From: Candidatus Manganitrophaceae bacterium
GTDB lineage: Bacteria; Nitrospirota; Nitrospiria; SBBL01; Manganitrophaceae
Length of the DNA: 53,438 nt
Assembly: GCA_016200325.1 (NCBI GenBank)
Contig: JACQEZ010000017.1
Location: 1-53,438, forward strand
Direction: 5' to 3'
The notes under the pieces are model-generated. The model was not told the origin of the DNA. It made no database searches and saw only the letters and a list, made by a program, of their open reading frames with translations. Positions 1-7,291 of this stretch are shown piece by piece; position 1 is the first letter of the stretch; every line of letters begins with the position of its first letter. Made by a program: the position numbers and the translations under genes.

Positions 1-525
1 CCGTGGGGGCCGACTGCCCGGCCCCCTCCGGCCTCCCCGTGCAGCCGGGGGGAGATCCCCCCCGCTCCCCCCTTACGGTCACAACTTGTACCACGCGCGG
101 AAGAGCACCGCGGATGGTACTTCGACAGGTGACCTGATTTGGTCGATAGAACGTCTGATATAAAACGCAGCAGAGTGGGGGGGCGGAGTGCGCCCTTGCC
201 GCGCAGTCGCTTACGATCTTTTTGTTGATTCAGAAGATTACTGGCTCTAGATTTATCTCCTCGGTGGCACGCTGTGTCGGAGCGTAAGGGCCCCACTGGG
301 GGATGGGTGGAGCGAGGACGCAGTGCGCCACCGCTATAAATGAATCGTTCCATCTACCTTCTCAGGGCGCATGTCTGAGGCGCAGTCCGCACCTCTTTGT
401 GCGGTCGCGCCGAGTTCGGCCGTGGGGGGGAGCAGGGGGGGAAGCCCCACCGCTGCACGGGGAAGCCGAAGGGGGCCGGGCAGTCGGCCCCCACGGTGGG
501 GGGTGGGGTAAAACCCCACGAACTT
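1..525 (-). repeat. Dispersed GC-rich foldback element, copy R1 (cut by window start)
   Basis: Intergenic repeat read on the minus strand. Positions 196-525 are nearly identical, as reverse complement, to 53109-53438. Positions 1-150 are the reverse complement of the right half of the copies near 24120-24289 and 51085-51263 (shared block around 90-145 with GACCTGATTTGG). The ends are runs of short GC hairpins, and the middle is less GC-rich and contains palindromic patches. Open frames across it encode only low-complexity Pro/Arg/Gly peptides, so I see no gene here. It looks like a non-autonomous foldback or MITE-like element, or a structured RNA locus. Its nature is inference. Confidence 0.75.
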
Positions 526-570
526 CCGCAGTTGAGACTTTTGAGCAGCGCCCCTTTCCAACGCCCTTTA

Positions 571-885
571 TTAACGCAGGTTGGAATCCACCCCCATCGT
601 CCGCTCCCGAAGCGGCGTACAGACCTGAATCCGATACTCCGAGAAAAACTCGCTCCGCCCCCGCCGCTGCGCCTCCCGATGCTCCGGGTGCTCCCGCCAC
701 GCATCGACATCCTCAATCGATTCAAACTCCACGATCGAGACATTCTCGCCATCTTCCGCCACGAAGTCTTTATAAGAGCGGAAGCCCGGCATCGCGGAAG
801 CGAGCGCATACATCCGCATCCCCACCTTCGCGATCTCCGGCTCCACCCCCTCTTTCAAACGAGAACGAAACACAATGACGACCAT
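571..885 (-). CDS. Antibiotic biosynthesis monooxygenase (ABM) domain protein
   Basis: A 104-residue single-domain protein. It opens with a beta strand of the MVVIVFRSRL type, followed by the MPGFRSYKDFVAEDG stretch and the WREHPEHREAQRRGRSEFF helix. This is the usual pattern of the dimeric ferredoxin-like ABM fold found in small haem- or quinol-associated monooxygenases and YgiN/HmoA-like proteins. The length is normal for the family. An AGGAGG site lies 8 bases before the ATG. The substrate cannot be told, because family members range from haem-degrading enzymes to proteins of unknown role. It sits alone between repeat R1 and the next minus-strand gene. It is probably cytoplasmic, since no signal peptide is seen. 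Confidence 0.8.
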   Translation of the reverse strand: MVVIVFRSRLKEGVEPEIAKVGMRMYALASAMPGFRSYKDFVAEDGENVSIVEFESIEDVDAWREHPEHREAQRRGRSEFFSEYRIQVCTPLRERTMGVDSNLR

Positions 886-965
886 CTTATTTCCTCCTCA
901 CCGCTCGTCCTTTCCCCGATGGAACGGCCGGGGGGGACAGGGCGGCGCTTCAGCACTCCGACGAT

Positions 966-1826
966 TTAAATCTCTTCCCCCTTCTTTCGGGTCAGCAGGC
1001 CATAGAATTCCTCCGTCGACCAGAGCGGCTCCCCCGGGACGAGCGACGACGACTTCTGCAGAAGGATCAACTCTCCCTGAAGCGACCGGACATACTCCTC
1101 TTTTCGCGCCAGGCTGTCGAGGTTGTAGCGGATAGCATCTTTCTCGGTAAAGTTGGTATGCTCCCAGAGAAAATAAACATCGCTGAGACAGAGAGATTTG
1201 TTCGCCTCGAACCATTTCTTCGGGACCATGCACTTCCAGAGGTATCCCGAGTAGATCTCCGTCTTATCGGCAAGGAGGGTGATCTTGTGCTCTTTATCTT
1301 CTTCGTTTAACCAGAGACAATAGTCGAGGAGTCCTCCGACCAGACCGAGCGGCCCCGGCTCCTTCGCGAACTGATGCCGGTGGCCGAGCAGTCCCCGGAC
1401 ATTCACCTCCACCCCGCCCCACCCCTCTTTGAATTTCTCCCGGAGTTTCTTCGCCTTCTCGCACGGGATGATCACCGGGAGGGAGTTCGCCTCGTCCCCC
1501 TCTCCGATCTGGGCGATAAAGTGAGAGCGGCTCCCGCCGGTCTGGGTGTCGAAATCCCATGAAAAATCCCAGGAGGGTCCCCAGAGGTCGAAGCCGATGA
1601 AGAGCCACTTTTGGAGGCGGTCTTTCCACTCCAGCTCGGAGGAGATCGCCCGCGACTCCCGCTCCCACCAGCCGGAGGAGAGAAGGGCGCAGGGATAGAG
1701 GGTGCCGCGGACGGTGATGAAGCTCGGATCTTTCAGCGCTTCGATGTGAAGGAGTTTTTTGCGGAGGGTGCTGATCTCTTCGACGCCGTGGAACGAGAGG
1801 TCCCACGGCCGGGAAGGGTCATTCAA
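966..1826 (-). CDS. Unrecognised protein, start uncertain (possibly frameshift-joined to the upstream gene)
   Basis: At least 286 residues, soluble, rich in Trp and charged residues (for example SSGWWERESRAISSELEWKD and WLFIGFDLWGPSWDFSW). I do not recognise the family. The first usable start is a TTG at 1826 with no convincing ribosome-binding site. The same frame stays open and protein-like upstream to about 1980, including DVDIHVGSRNYLILRGVEPY, with no ATG, GTG or TTG. The true N-terminus therefore probably lies upstream. The open extension overlaps the end of the 1964-2425 gene in the -1 frame, next to an in-frame A AAC CCC heptamer at about 1978-1984. A programmed -1 frameshift, a sequencing error or decay are all possible. 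Confidence is for coding, not for the start. Confidence 0.6.
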   Translation of the reverse strand: MNDPSRPWDLSFHGVEEISTLRKKLLHIEALKDPSFITVRGTLYPCALLSSGWWERESRAISSELEWKDRLQKWLFIGFDLWGPSWDFSWDFDTQTGGSRSHFIAQIGEGDEANSLPVIIPCEKAKKLREKFKEGWGGVEVNVRGLLGHRHQFAKEPGPLGLVGGLLDYCLWLNEEDKEHKITLLADKTEIYSGYLWKCMVPKKWFEANKSLCLSDVYFLWEHTNFTEKDAIRYNLDSLARKEEYVRSLQGELILLQKSSSLVPGEPLWSTEEFYGLLTRKKGEEI

Positions 1827-1963
1827 AAAATCGCGATACGGCTCGACCCCCCGAAGGATGAGATAATTCCGCGACCCGACATGGATATCGACATCGCGCG
1901 CCGAGACCCCTTCGAGGTCGACGGCCGAGCGGGATTCCGCGGCAGCAGCTCCCGGCGTTTTTC

Positions 1964-2425
1964 CTACTGCCGCTTCGAGGGGTTTTCGGAGCCGCCGCCG
2001 GCCCGGACCCCTTTGATCTCGATGTCTCCGGTGAGCTCCGCCTTTCGCACCTTGACCCCGGTGCCGGAGGCGAGGATGTCGCTGATCCGGAGCGAGGCCC
2101 CTTTGATCTCTTCTAAGTCGACGCCGATCTTCTCCGCCGCTTCCGGCGCATGCTGCTGAACGGCATCGAGGAGCACCTTCGCCTGGGTGAGCAGCTCCGG
2201 ATCGCTCCCCGCCTCGGCGCGCTCCAGCTCCTCTTTCACCACCCCCCGTCGCGATACCGAGGCGGGGTCTTTCTCCAGCAGGGGGACGCTCGTCTCCCCA
2301 TATTTGCGCAGAATCAGCCCCTTGATCCCTTCATAGGCATCCTGAATCACCTTCGCCGCCGTCGGCTTGAGCCCCGCCGCCGCGCCGGTCGCCAGCGCGG
2401 TCACAATGATTGAAATCGGATCCAT
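1964..2425 (-). CDS. Small hypothetical protein, possible first half of a frameshifted product
   Basis: A 153-residue protein. It starts with a hydrophobic, Ala/Gly-rich helix (MDPISIIVTALATGAAAG), continues into a charged helical region with many Glu and Lys, and ends in a beta-rich stretch (VKVRKAELTGDIEIKGVRAG) before SENPSKRQ. A GGAG site precedes the ATG closely. I do not assign a function. The N-terminal segment with a helical core resembles small adaptor-like proteins, but that is only an impression. The last codons contain A AAC CCC in frame, and a -1 slip there would continue directly into the long open frame of the downstream gene (966-1826). Confidence 0.65.
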   Translation of the reverse strand: MDPISIIVTALATGAAAGLKPTAAKVIQDAYEGIKGLILRKYGETSVPLLEKDPASVSRRGVVKEELERAEAGSDPELLTQAKVLLDAVQQHAPEAAEKIGVDLEEIKGASLRISDILASGTGVKVRKAELTGDIEIKGVRAGGGSENPSKRQ

Positions 2426-2483
2426 CTCTCGCTCCTTTCAGATTGAAAACGGGCTTCACACAGAGCTGCTCTTTTCCTTTGAA

Positions 2484-2660
2484 CTACCTTCTTCGACGCC
2501 GGGTGTCGTCCCCCAAAATCGATCCCAAAACACCCCGGATAATCTGGCGGCCGATCTGGCTTCCGATCGCCCGCGCCGCACTCTTCGCCATCGACTCGAC
2601 GATCCCTTCCCGGGAGCGGCCCTTCGGACCGGCCGCGCCGGTCAGCAGGTCGGTCCACGA
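2484..2660 (-). other. Out-of-frame C-terminal coding segment of the YjgR-type ATPase
   Basis: Read one frame away from the end of the ATPase gene, this stretch encodes [18 protein letters not shown] followed by ESMAKSAARAIGSQIGRQ and a basic end before TAG at 2484-2486. It has no start codon context of its own. It continues the ATPase naturally if the G6 run is read as G5, so it is the displaced tail and not a separate gene. Confidence 0.7.
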
Positions 2661-3973
2661 TCCCCCCTGCTCGACCGAGGGGCGGCCGAGGCCGTCTGCT
2701 CGGCGCGCGATTTTAATTTCTCATAAGCCGACTCCCGATCGATCCCCTTTTCATAGTGACCATAAATCACCGATTGCGCGATCGACCGCCGACGCTGCTC
2801 CGGCGTGATCGCGCCGATCTGGCCCTGCGGCGGGACGATCCATGCCCGCTCGACAATCCCGGGCTGGCCTTGGTCATCGAGGAGGGAGACGAGGGCTTCT
2901 CCGACCGCGAGCTCGGTGATCGCCTTCTCGACGTTCACCTTCGGGTTGCTCCGGAAGGTCGTCGCCGCCACTTTGACCGCCTTCTGATCGCGCGGGGTAA
3001 AGGCGCGGAGCGCATGCTGGATCCGATTTCCCAACTGACCGAGGACCGGATCGGGAAGGTCGAGCGGATTTTGGGTGACGAAATAAATGCCGACCCCTTT
3101 CGAGCGGACCAGCCGGACCACCTGCTCGATCTTTTCCAACAAGACCGGCGGCGCGTCGCTAAACAAAAGATGCGCTTCGTCAAAAAAGAAGACGAGCTTC
3201 GGCTGCACGGGGTCGCCGATCTCCGGGAGGCGCTCGAAGAGCTCGGACAACAGCCAAAGCAACAAGGTCGCATAGACCTTCGGCGACTGCATCAACCGAT
3301 CGGCCGCCAGAATGTTCACGATCCCCTGACCCTTCTCGTCGGTCTGAATCAGATCGTCGAGGTTCAGCGCCGGCTCGCCGAAGAACGGCTCGCCCCCTTG
3401 CTGCTCCAGCGCGACCAGGCCGCGTTGAATCGCCCCGATGCTTGCGGCGGAGATATTCCCATATTGCGTCGAGAAGGTTTTTGCATTGTCGCCGACATAC
3501 TGGAGCATGGCGCGGAGGTCTTTGAGATCGAGGAGGAGCAGGCCGTTGTCGTCGGCAATTTTGAAGACGAGCGCCAGCACCCCGCTCTGCGTCTCGTTGA
3601 GATTCAAGAGCCGGCTGAAGAGAAGCGGCCCCATCTCCGAGACGGTGGTCCGGAGCGGATGGCCCTGCTCGCCGAAGACATCCCAGAAAGCCACCGGTGT
3701 CGCGGCGGGGGAAAAGTCGGTCAAGCGGAGCTGTTTCACCCGCTCCGTGACCTTCGGATTCTCTTTTCCGGCCTGGCTCATTCCGGAGAGGTCCCCTTTC
3801 ACATCGGCGAGGAAAACCGGCACGCCGATCCGGCTGAATCGCTCCGCCAGCGATTGAAGGGTGACCGACTTCCCGGTCCCCGTCGCCCCGGCGATCAATC
3901 CATGCCGGTTCGCCATCTTCGGCAGAAGCGTCAGCTCTTTTTTATCCTTCGCAATCAAAATCGGCTCCGCCAT
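2642..3973 (-). CDS. HerA/YjgR-type DUF853 ATPase, C-terminus out of frame
   Basis: A 443-residue P-loop ATPase of the DUF853 (YjgR) family, related to HerA/FtsK DNA translocases. The Walker A motif is [10 protein letters not shown] near residue 30. The Walker B region is [12 protein letters not shown], followed by a sensor-like [10 protein letters not shown]. The family substrate is unknown and the protein is expected to be cytoplasmic. The frame ends early with RGDRGPTC after a run of six G (C6 at 2662-2667 on the plus strand). Dropping one G restores [20 protein letters not shown], then a helical tail with GRQIIRGVLGSILGDDTRRR, ending at 2484. That tail is typical of YjgR proteins. A homopolymer frameshift, real or a sequencing error, has probably removed about 60 residues. 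The promoter was not identified. Confidence 0.9.
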   Translation of the reverse strand: MAEPILIAKDKKELTLLPKMANRHGLIAGATGTGKSVTLQSLAERFSRIGVPVFLADVKGDLSGMSQAGKENPKVTERVKQLRLTDFSPAATPVAFWDVFGEQGHPLRTTVSEMGPLLFSRLLNLNETQSGVLALVFKIADDNGLLLLDLKDLRAMLQYVGDNAKTFSTQYGNISAASIGAIQRGLVALEQQGGEPFFGEPALNLDDLIQTDEKGQGIVNILAADRLMQSPKVYATLLLWLLSELFERLPEIGDPVQPKLVFFFDEAHLLFSDAPPVLLEKIEQVVRLVRSKGVGIYFVTQNPLDLPDPVLGQLGNRIQHALRAFTPRDQKAVKVAATTFRSNPKVNVEKAITELAVGEALVSLLDDQGQPGIVERAWIVPPQGQIGAITPEQRRRSIAQSVIYGHYEKGIDRESAYEKLKSRAEQTASAAPRSSRGDRGPTC

Positions 3974-4131
3974 CTCTTCCTCTATCCCTCCTGAATCATA
4001 AAAGCGTCCAACGCCCCCATCATTATGAATTTGGAAAAAGGAGTCAAGTGGTTTTTCAGAGAAGCGCTTGGGATCTTTTTAGTTAGAAGCGAAAGGATCG
4101 ACGGTCCAGGCGATGCGGAATGTGGAAACGA

Positions 4132-4515
4132 TCAGACGTTCTTTCTAAAAAATTCGGCCACGGCGGCTTTGCCGATTTTACCTTGAGCCACATCTAAAAT
4201 AATCCCCTCAAACGAGAACTCATCCGCTTTAAGCGCGTGTCCATTCAATTTCAAAAATGTAAAGGCAGAGAGCGCAGCGGTCCGCTTGTTTCCATCGATG
4301 AAAGGATGATTCTGAACGAGATGGAAAAGATAGGCCGCTGCCATTTCAAAAAGATTGGAATGGAGGTATTCATCTCCAAAACCGGCCTGCGGCATGGCAA
4401 TGGCGGATTGAAGCAACCCGAGGTCTCGGATACCGTGAGAACCTCCAAACTCCTCGATCAAATCGGCATGAACTTCAATGACCTGATCTACGGTGAGAAA
4501 AAGAATTTCTTTCAT
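4132..4515 (-). CDS. doc: Doc-type Fic-fold toxin (death-on-curing family)
   Basis: A 127-residue protein with the Fic/Doc signature HPFIDGNKR at residues 70-78 and an N-terminal VDQVIEVHADLIEEFGG helix typical of Doc. Doc toxins are kinases that phosphorylate elongation factor EF-Tu and stop translation. The motif is intact, so the protein should be active. Its ATG overlaps the end of the upstream antitoxin gene by four bases (ATGA), so the two are translationally coupled in one operon. The partner is AbrB-like rather than the classical Phd, a pairing also known elsewhere. It is likely repressed by antitoxin-toxin binding to the operator at 4769-4784. The role here (plasmid-like maintenance, stress or phage defence) is not shown. 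Confidence 0.93.
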   Translation of the reverse strand: MKEILFLTVDQVIEVHADLIEEFGGSHGIRDLGLLQSAIAMPQAGFGDEYLHSNLFEMAAAYLFHLVQNHPFIDGNKRTAALSAFTFLKLNGHALKADEFSFEGIILDVAQGKIGKAAVAEFFRKNV

Positions 4516-4742
4516 TTGTCTGCAAGCCGCTTCAGCATCTTGCCATATTTTCGTTTCCCTTCCGCCACCGCCTCTCGAAATGCCTTCTGCTTCTTTTCAT
4601 CCCTCACCGGTGCGATAATGAGACACTTTCCATCGGTCGTAATGGAGAGCGGGGTATCGGCATCGATTTCCAGCAGATCCAGCACCGGCCGGTCGATCAC
4701 CAGCGCCAAGCTGTTGCCATGTTTGGTTAAACGTTTGATCAT
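4512..4742 (-). CDS. AbrB/MazE-type antitoxin paired with Doc
   Basis: A 76-residue protein with an N-terminal SpoVT-AbrB swapped-hairpin DNA-binding domain (IKRLTKHGNSLALVIDRPVL, then LLEIDADTPLSITTDGKCLI). A charged helical tail (DEKKQKAFREAVAEGKRKYG) should wrap and neutralise the toxin. Three start codons lie in a row (TTG 4748, ATG 4745, ATG 4742). I chose 4742 because the GGAGG at 4749-4753 then has a six-base spacing. The gene is followed directly by doc with an ATGA overlap. It should also act as autorepressor at its own promoter. Confidence 0.92.
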   Translation of the reverse strand: MIKRLTKHGNSLALVIDRPVLDLLEIDADTPLSITTDGKCLIIAPVRDEKKQKAFREAVAEGKRKYGKMLKRLADK

Positions 4743-4768
4743 CATCAACCTCCAAGTAAGGGTGACTC

Positions 4769-4808
4769 AATGTATCTCCATTGTATAACCTTGTTTTTAG
4801 GAGGTCAA
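4769..4808 (-). promoter_or_regulatory. Promoter and probable operator of the AbrB-Doc operon
   Basis: On the minus strand the -35 TTGACC (4803-4808) is followed by 17 bases and the -10 TACAAT (4780-4785). An inverted repeat CAATG-N6-CATTG at 4769-4784 overlaps the -10. This suits an autoregulatory operator for the antitoxin about 30 bases downstream. The promoter match is strong; the operator is inference. Confidence 0.7.
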
Positions 4809-4970
4809 GACAAAGGCTGAAGACCGCCTGGAGCAAAAGAGAAGATCCTTCTTGCCTGACGAGAGGCGCCCTCGCGTCCAATACTTCAAGCAAGAGCGTT
4901 TCCATTTGCCTTTTTTTATTCTTTTCGCTAATCTCTCTCCATTGGTTTTCTTCCCCTGGGTGAGAGCCGC

Positions 4971-6017
4971 ATGCCGCGCGCCGACCAGCCGATCCGACAA
5001 TGGACCATCCTCAAGCTGCTGGAGTCGAACGGAAGGGTGACGCTTCGGCATATCGCCGACGCCCTCTCCGAGACCTGCCATGAGCGGACGCTCCGGCGGG
5101 ATCTCGATGTCCTGGGGCTGGTCGGGTTTCCGATCTACTCCGAGCGGGAGAACGGCAAGACGGTTTGGAAGCTCGACGACGCCTATCGGTGCGCCCCCCT
5201 CCCGCTCACCGCCACGGAGCTCTATGCGCTCCAGTGCGGGATGCAAATGATGGCCCCCCTCGAAGGGACCTTCATCACCGACGCGATTCAAAGTCTCACC
5301 CAAAAAATCAAAGCCAACCTTCCTCCGAAAAGCAAAGACTACCTCGCACTGCTCCAACAGACGATCCAAATCGGGATCCCTCCCTACAAGATCTACAAAA
5401 CCCACCGCGCTCGGATCGACCCAATCCAACAGGCGATCGAATCTGGAAAAACGATCGAGATCCGCTATACGCCGCTGCGGACCGGCCGCGCGGCAACGCG
5501 CGCCGTCAACCCTTATCGTCTCTGGCATTATGGCGGAACGCTTTACCTCATCGGCTACTGTCATGAACGAAAAGATACCCGCACCTTTGTGATCGACCGG
5601 ATCACGTCGATCCAGATGACCAACCGGCCGTTTCAGATCCCCTTTTATTTTTCCACCGACGACTATTTCAAGAATGCCTTCGGGGTTTATCGTGGCGAGG
5701 CGGAGACGGTATCCCTCCTCTTTGAAAAGAAGGCCGCCTTCTGGGTAAGAGAACGGAAATGGCATCAGAGCCAGAAGATCACGTCGCTTCGGAGCGGGAG
5801 GATTCAATTGGAGCTTCGGGTCGCGATTACGCCGGAGTTGATGCAATGGGTGATGGGGTTTGGGGCGCAAGTGGAGGTCATTGCGCCGGTGAGATTGAGA
5901 CGGATGGTGGAGAATGAGGCATGGCGGATCGCGGGGAAATATCAGACGGGAAAAAGCCGGCGCCCGATCAAGACCAAAAGCGGCGCAGGTCGAAAGAGAG
6001 CTGCCGATGATGCTTGA
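4971..6017 (+). CDS. WYL-domain transcriptional regulator
   Basis: A 348-residue regulator. The N-terminal winged helix-turn-helix covers about residues 8-65 (WTILKLLESNGRVTLRHIAD, then HERTLRRDLDVLGLVGFPI). The WYL domain is central (IEIRYTPLRTGRAATRAVNP, then YRLWHYGGTLYLIGYCHERK with the FVIDRITSI element), and the C-terminal WCX extension ends with a long basic tail rich in Lys and Arg. WYL regulators sense nucleotide or nucleic-acid ligands and often control DNA damage or phage-defence genes. The gene is transcribed toward the ParE-like toxin, and their 3' ends overlap by about 50 bases. It lies some 1.3 kb before the CRISPR operon on the same strand, but nothing in the sequence shows that it regulates it. 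Confidence 0.92.
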   Translation: MPRADQPIRQWTILKLLESNGRVTLRHIADALSETCHERTLRRDLDVLGLVGFPIYSERENGKTVWKLDDAYRCAPLPLTATELYALQCGMQMMAPLEGTFITDAIQSLTQKIKANLPPKSKDYLALLQQTIQIGIPPYKIYKTHRARIDPIQQAIESGKTIEIRYTPLRTGRAATRAVNPYRLWHYGGTLYLIGYCHERKDTRTFVIDRITSIQMTNRPFQIPFYFSTDDYFKNAFGVYRGEAETVSLLFEKKAAFWVRERKWHQSQKITSLRSGRIQLELRVAITPELMQWVMGFGAQVEVIAPVRLRRMVENEAWRIAGKYQTGKSRRPIKTKSGAGRKRAADDA

Positions 6018-6342
6018 TGGAAAGAAAAATAATCCGGGTTCCCCGCAGGAGATAAAGGATCAGAGATTCCTCCGACACAAATTCCCGAAGGTCGTCTCCT
6101 TTCTTCATTTTGGCTTTCAGCTTGCGAAGGAGGAGTTGCCCCTCGCGGGAGTGAATCGGGTGAGATAAAAACAGCCGGCCCGGCTGGGGGTAACGGCGAA
6201 GCATCGGGACGATCTCATCGACCAGCCGATCGAGAAGGTCGTCGAAGGCGCGGCCTCCTTGCGGTTTCAGAAAGGATTGGATGGCATCGAGGTTTCGGAT
6301 GAAGTTTTCGGAAAAGACCGGCGTCCGGAGTTTACCGGCCAT
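5968..6342 (-). CDS. RelE/ParE-like toxin
   Basis: A 124-residue basic protein of RelE/ParE-like shape. It begins TPVFSENFIRNLDAIQSFL, has PMLRRYPQPGRLFLSHPIHS in the middle, and ends in the strand-rich LILYLLRGTRIIFLSIKHHR typical of the end of the fold (family end usually a short YRIxxxxxxVxIxxIxHRR segment). It is longer than the usual 90-100 residues. It overlaps the upstream antitoxin gene by 11 bases, the classical arrangement of type II modules. Whether it cleaves ribosome-bound mRNA or poisons gyrase cannot be told. Its 3' end overlaps the convergent WYL gene. Confidence 0.75.
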   Translation of the reverse strand: MAGKLRTPVFSENFIRNLDAIQSFLKPQGGRAFDDLLDRLVDEIVPMLRRYPQPGRLFLSHPIHSREGQLLLRKLKAKMKKGDDLREFVSEESLILYLLRGTRIIFLSIKHHRQLSFDLRRFWS

Positions 6343-6613
6343 AGCGGGATTTTATTTTCTTCAGCGAAACCGTTTTCCCACTTTCGGCTTCTTCGACTCC
6401 CCGAATTGCCTCTTCCAGAAGAGTGAGATGAATGTGCTCCCGCTCCAAGCGATGGTAATGGTCGAGCCGCTCGGCATCGATGAGGGCGGCGCAGCTTTCG
6501 CCGTTCTTGGTGATGATCTTCTCGCTCCCCTCGCTGCAGACCTCCTCGCAGAGCTCGGTGAGCTTGGCGCGGGCTTTGGTGAGGGGAATGATGTCTTTGG
6601 GTGAGATGGGCAT
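6332..6613 (-). CDS. Phd/YefM-type antitoxin
   Basis: A 93-residue protein. The N-terminal MPISPKDIIPLTKARAKLTE followed by IITKNGESCAALIDAERLD is the Phd/YefM DNA-binding fold. The C-terminal helical part (EEAIRGVEEAESGKTVSLKK) is the expected toxin-binding tail. The ATG at 6613 is preferred over an upstream in-frame codon, because an AACGGAGG site precedes it and the promoter -10 lies at 6642-6647, inside the longer reading. It is cotranscribed with the ParE-like toxin and should neutralise it and repress the operon. Confidence 0.88.
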   Translation of the reverse strand: MPISPKDIIPLTKARAKLTELCEEVCSEGSEKIITKNGESCAALIDAERLDHYHRLEREHIHLTLLEEAIRGVEEAESGKTVSLKKIKSRYGR

Positions 6614-6641
6614 GAGGGCCTCCGTTTTGGTGGCAAGCCCG

Positions 6642-6706
6642 AGTATAAATTGTGTACAGAATTCTGTCAACAAAGGAGAGCAAATTTGTGACCACCGGTG
6701 TCACAA
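6642..6706 (-). promoter_or_regulatory. Promoter of the Phd/ParE-like module with upstream inverted repeat
   Basis: Near-consensus promoter on the minus strand: TTGACA at 6665-6670, 17 bases, TATACT at 6642-6647, with the antitoxin ATG about 30 bases downstream. Just upstream of the -35 is a perfect inverted repeat, TTGTGAC-N7-GTCACAA, at 6686-6706, a candidate operator for the antitoxin or another regulator. Confidence 0.75.
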
Positions 6707-7044
6707 CGGTGTAGTAGGATCACGCTTATAAAGTTAAGGAGAATACCGGTTTTGGCGGTGACCCTGTCCCGATTCTTGTTGCAAGTCTTTTAAATTGGCC
6801 AGGCATAGTCTCCAACAAAACGGGGTAGAGCCGTGGAAAGGTAGCGATTCGGAGATTCCATGTTCTGAACGACATCGTTTCCCCTCCCCGGCCCCTCTTC
6901 AAGCAACATGACATGAATTGTCCCACTCTAGGGATGAAATGGCGGACCAGCTCGGTATCGAAGTGAAAAGACGTAAATGGAGCTTAGATAATCTCAAAAG
7001 ATAAGTAATACTTTAATGTATTTTGTAGTTTAATGAGAAAAATG

Positions 7045-7074
7045 TTGATTCTTCATGTAAGCACATGCTATATC
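7045..7074 (+). promoter_or_regulatory. Candidate promoter of the cas operon with internal operator-like palindrome
   Basis: TTGATT at 7045-7050, an 18-base spacer and TATATC at 7069-7074 form a plausible sigma-70 promoter about 220 bases before cas3. The spacer contains the perfect inverted repeat CATGT-AAGC-ACATG at 7054-7067, a natural place for a repressor. The surrounding AT-rich stretch 6985-7075 holds no gene. Confidence 0.5.
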
Positions 7075-7120
7075 TCTCCCGTGACACTCTAAAGGGTATC
7101 GCTGGAGTGGGAGATCCTGC

Positions 7121-7246
7121 ATCGGCACCCTACAAAACAAATGTGGGGTGCCGATAGCTCCATGTTCACTGAGCAGGCCCTGTTGAAGCAATGTCTTTTG
7201 AAGCATCATGAGACTCCAAAAACCTTATCCGCGGCACCTGCCGCGG
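7121..7246 (+). promoter_or_regulatory. Structured 5' leader of the cas operon
   Basis: Two hairpins lie between the candidate promoter and cas3. The first has 10-bp arms, ATCGGCACCC at 7121-7130 and GGGTGCCGAT at 7146-7155. The second is CCGCGGCACCTGCCGCGG at 7229-7246. Neither is followed by a U-run, so they are not simple terminators. Between them, at 7176-7189 and 7196-7204, are two copies of TTGAAGC, the same end as the CRISPR repeat 5' handle. Function unknown. Confidence 0.45.
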
Positions 7247-7291
7247 CCCCATTGTATTTCATAACAAGAGTTATAGCTGAGAGGACGCTAA

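Noticed and set aside
303-969. Open frames of 100-190 residues over 303-969 on the plus strand, and similar ones at 23745-24348 and 50784-51309
   Set aside because: Low-complexity Pro/Arg/Gly peptides from the GC-rich dispersed elements, or shadows of the ABM gene; no family resemblance or ribosome-binding sites.
6726-6926. A 66-codon minus-strand open frame between the toxin-antitoxin module and the cas promoter
   Set aside because: No ribosome-binding site, no recognisable family, and mixed composition; not supported.
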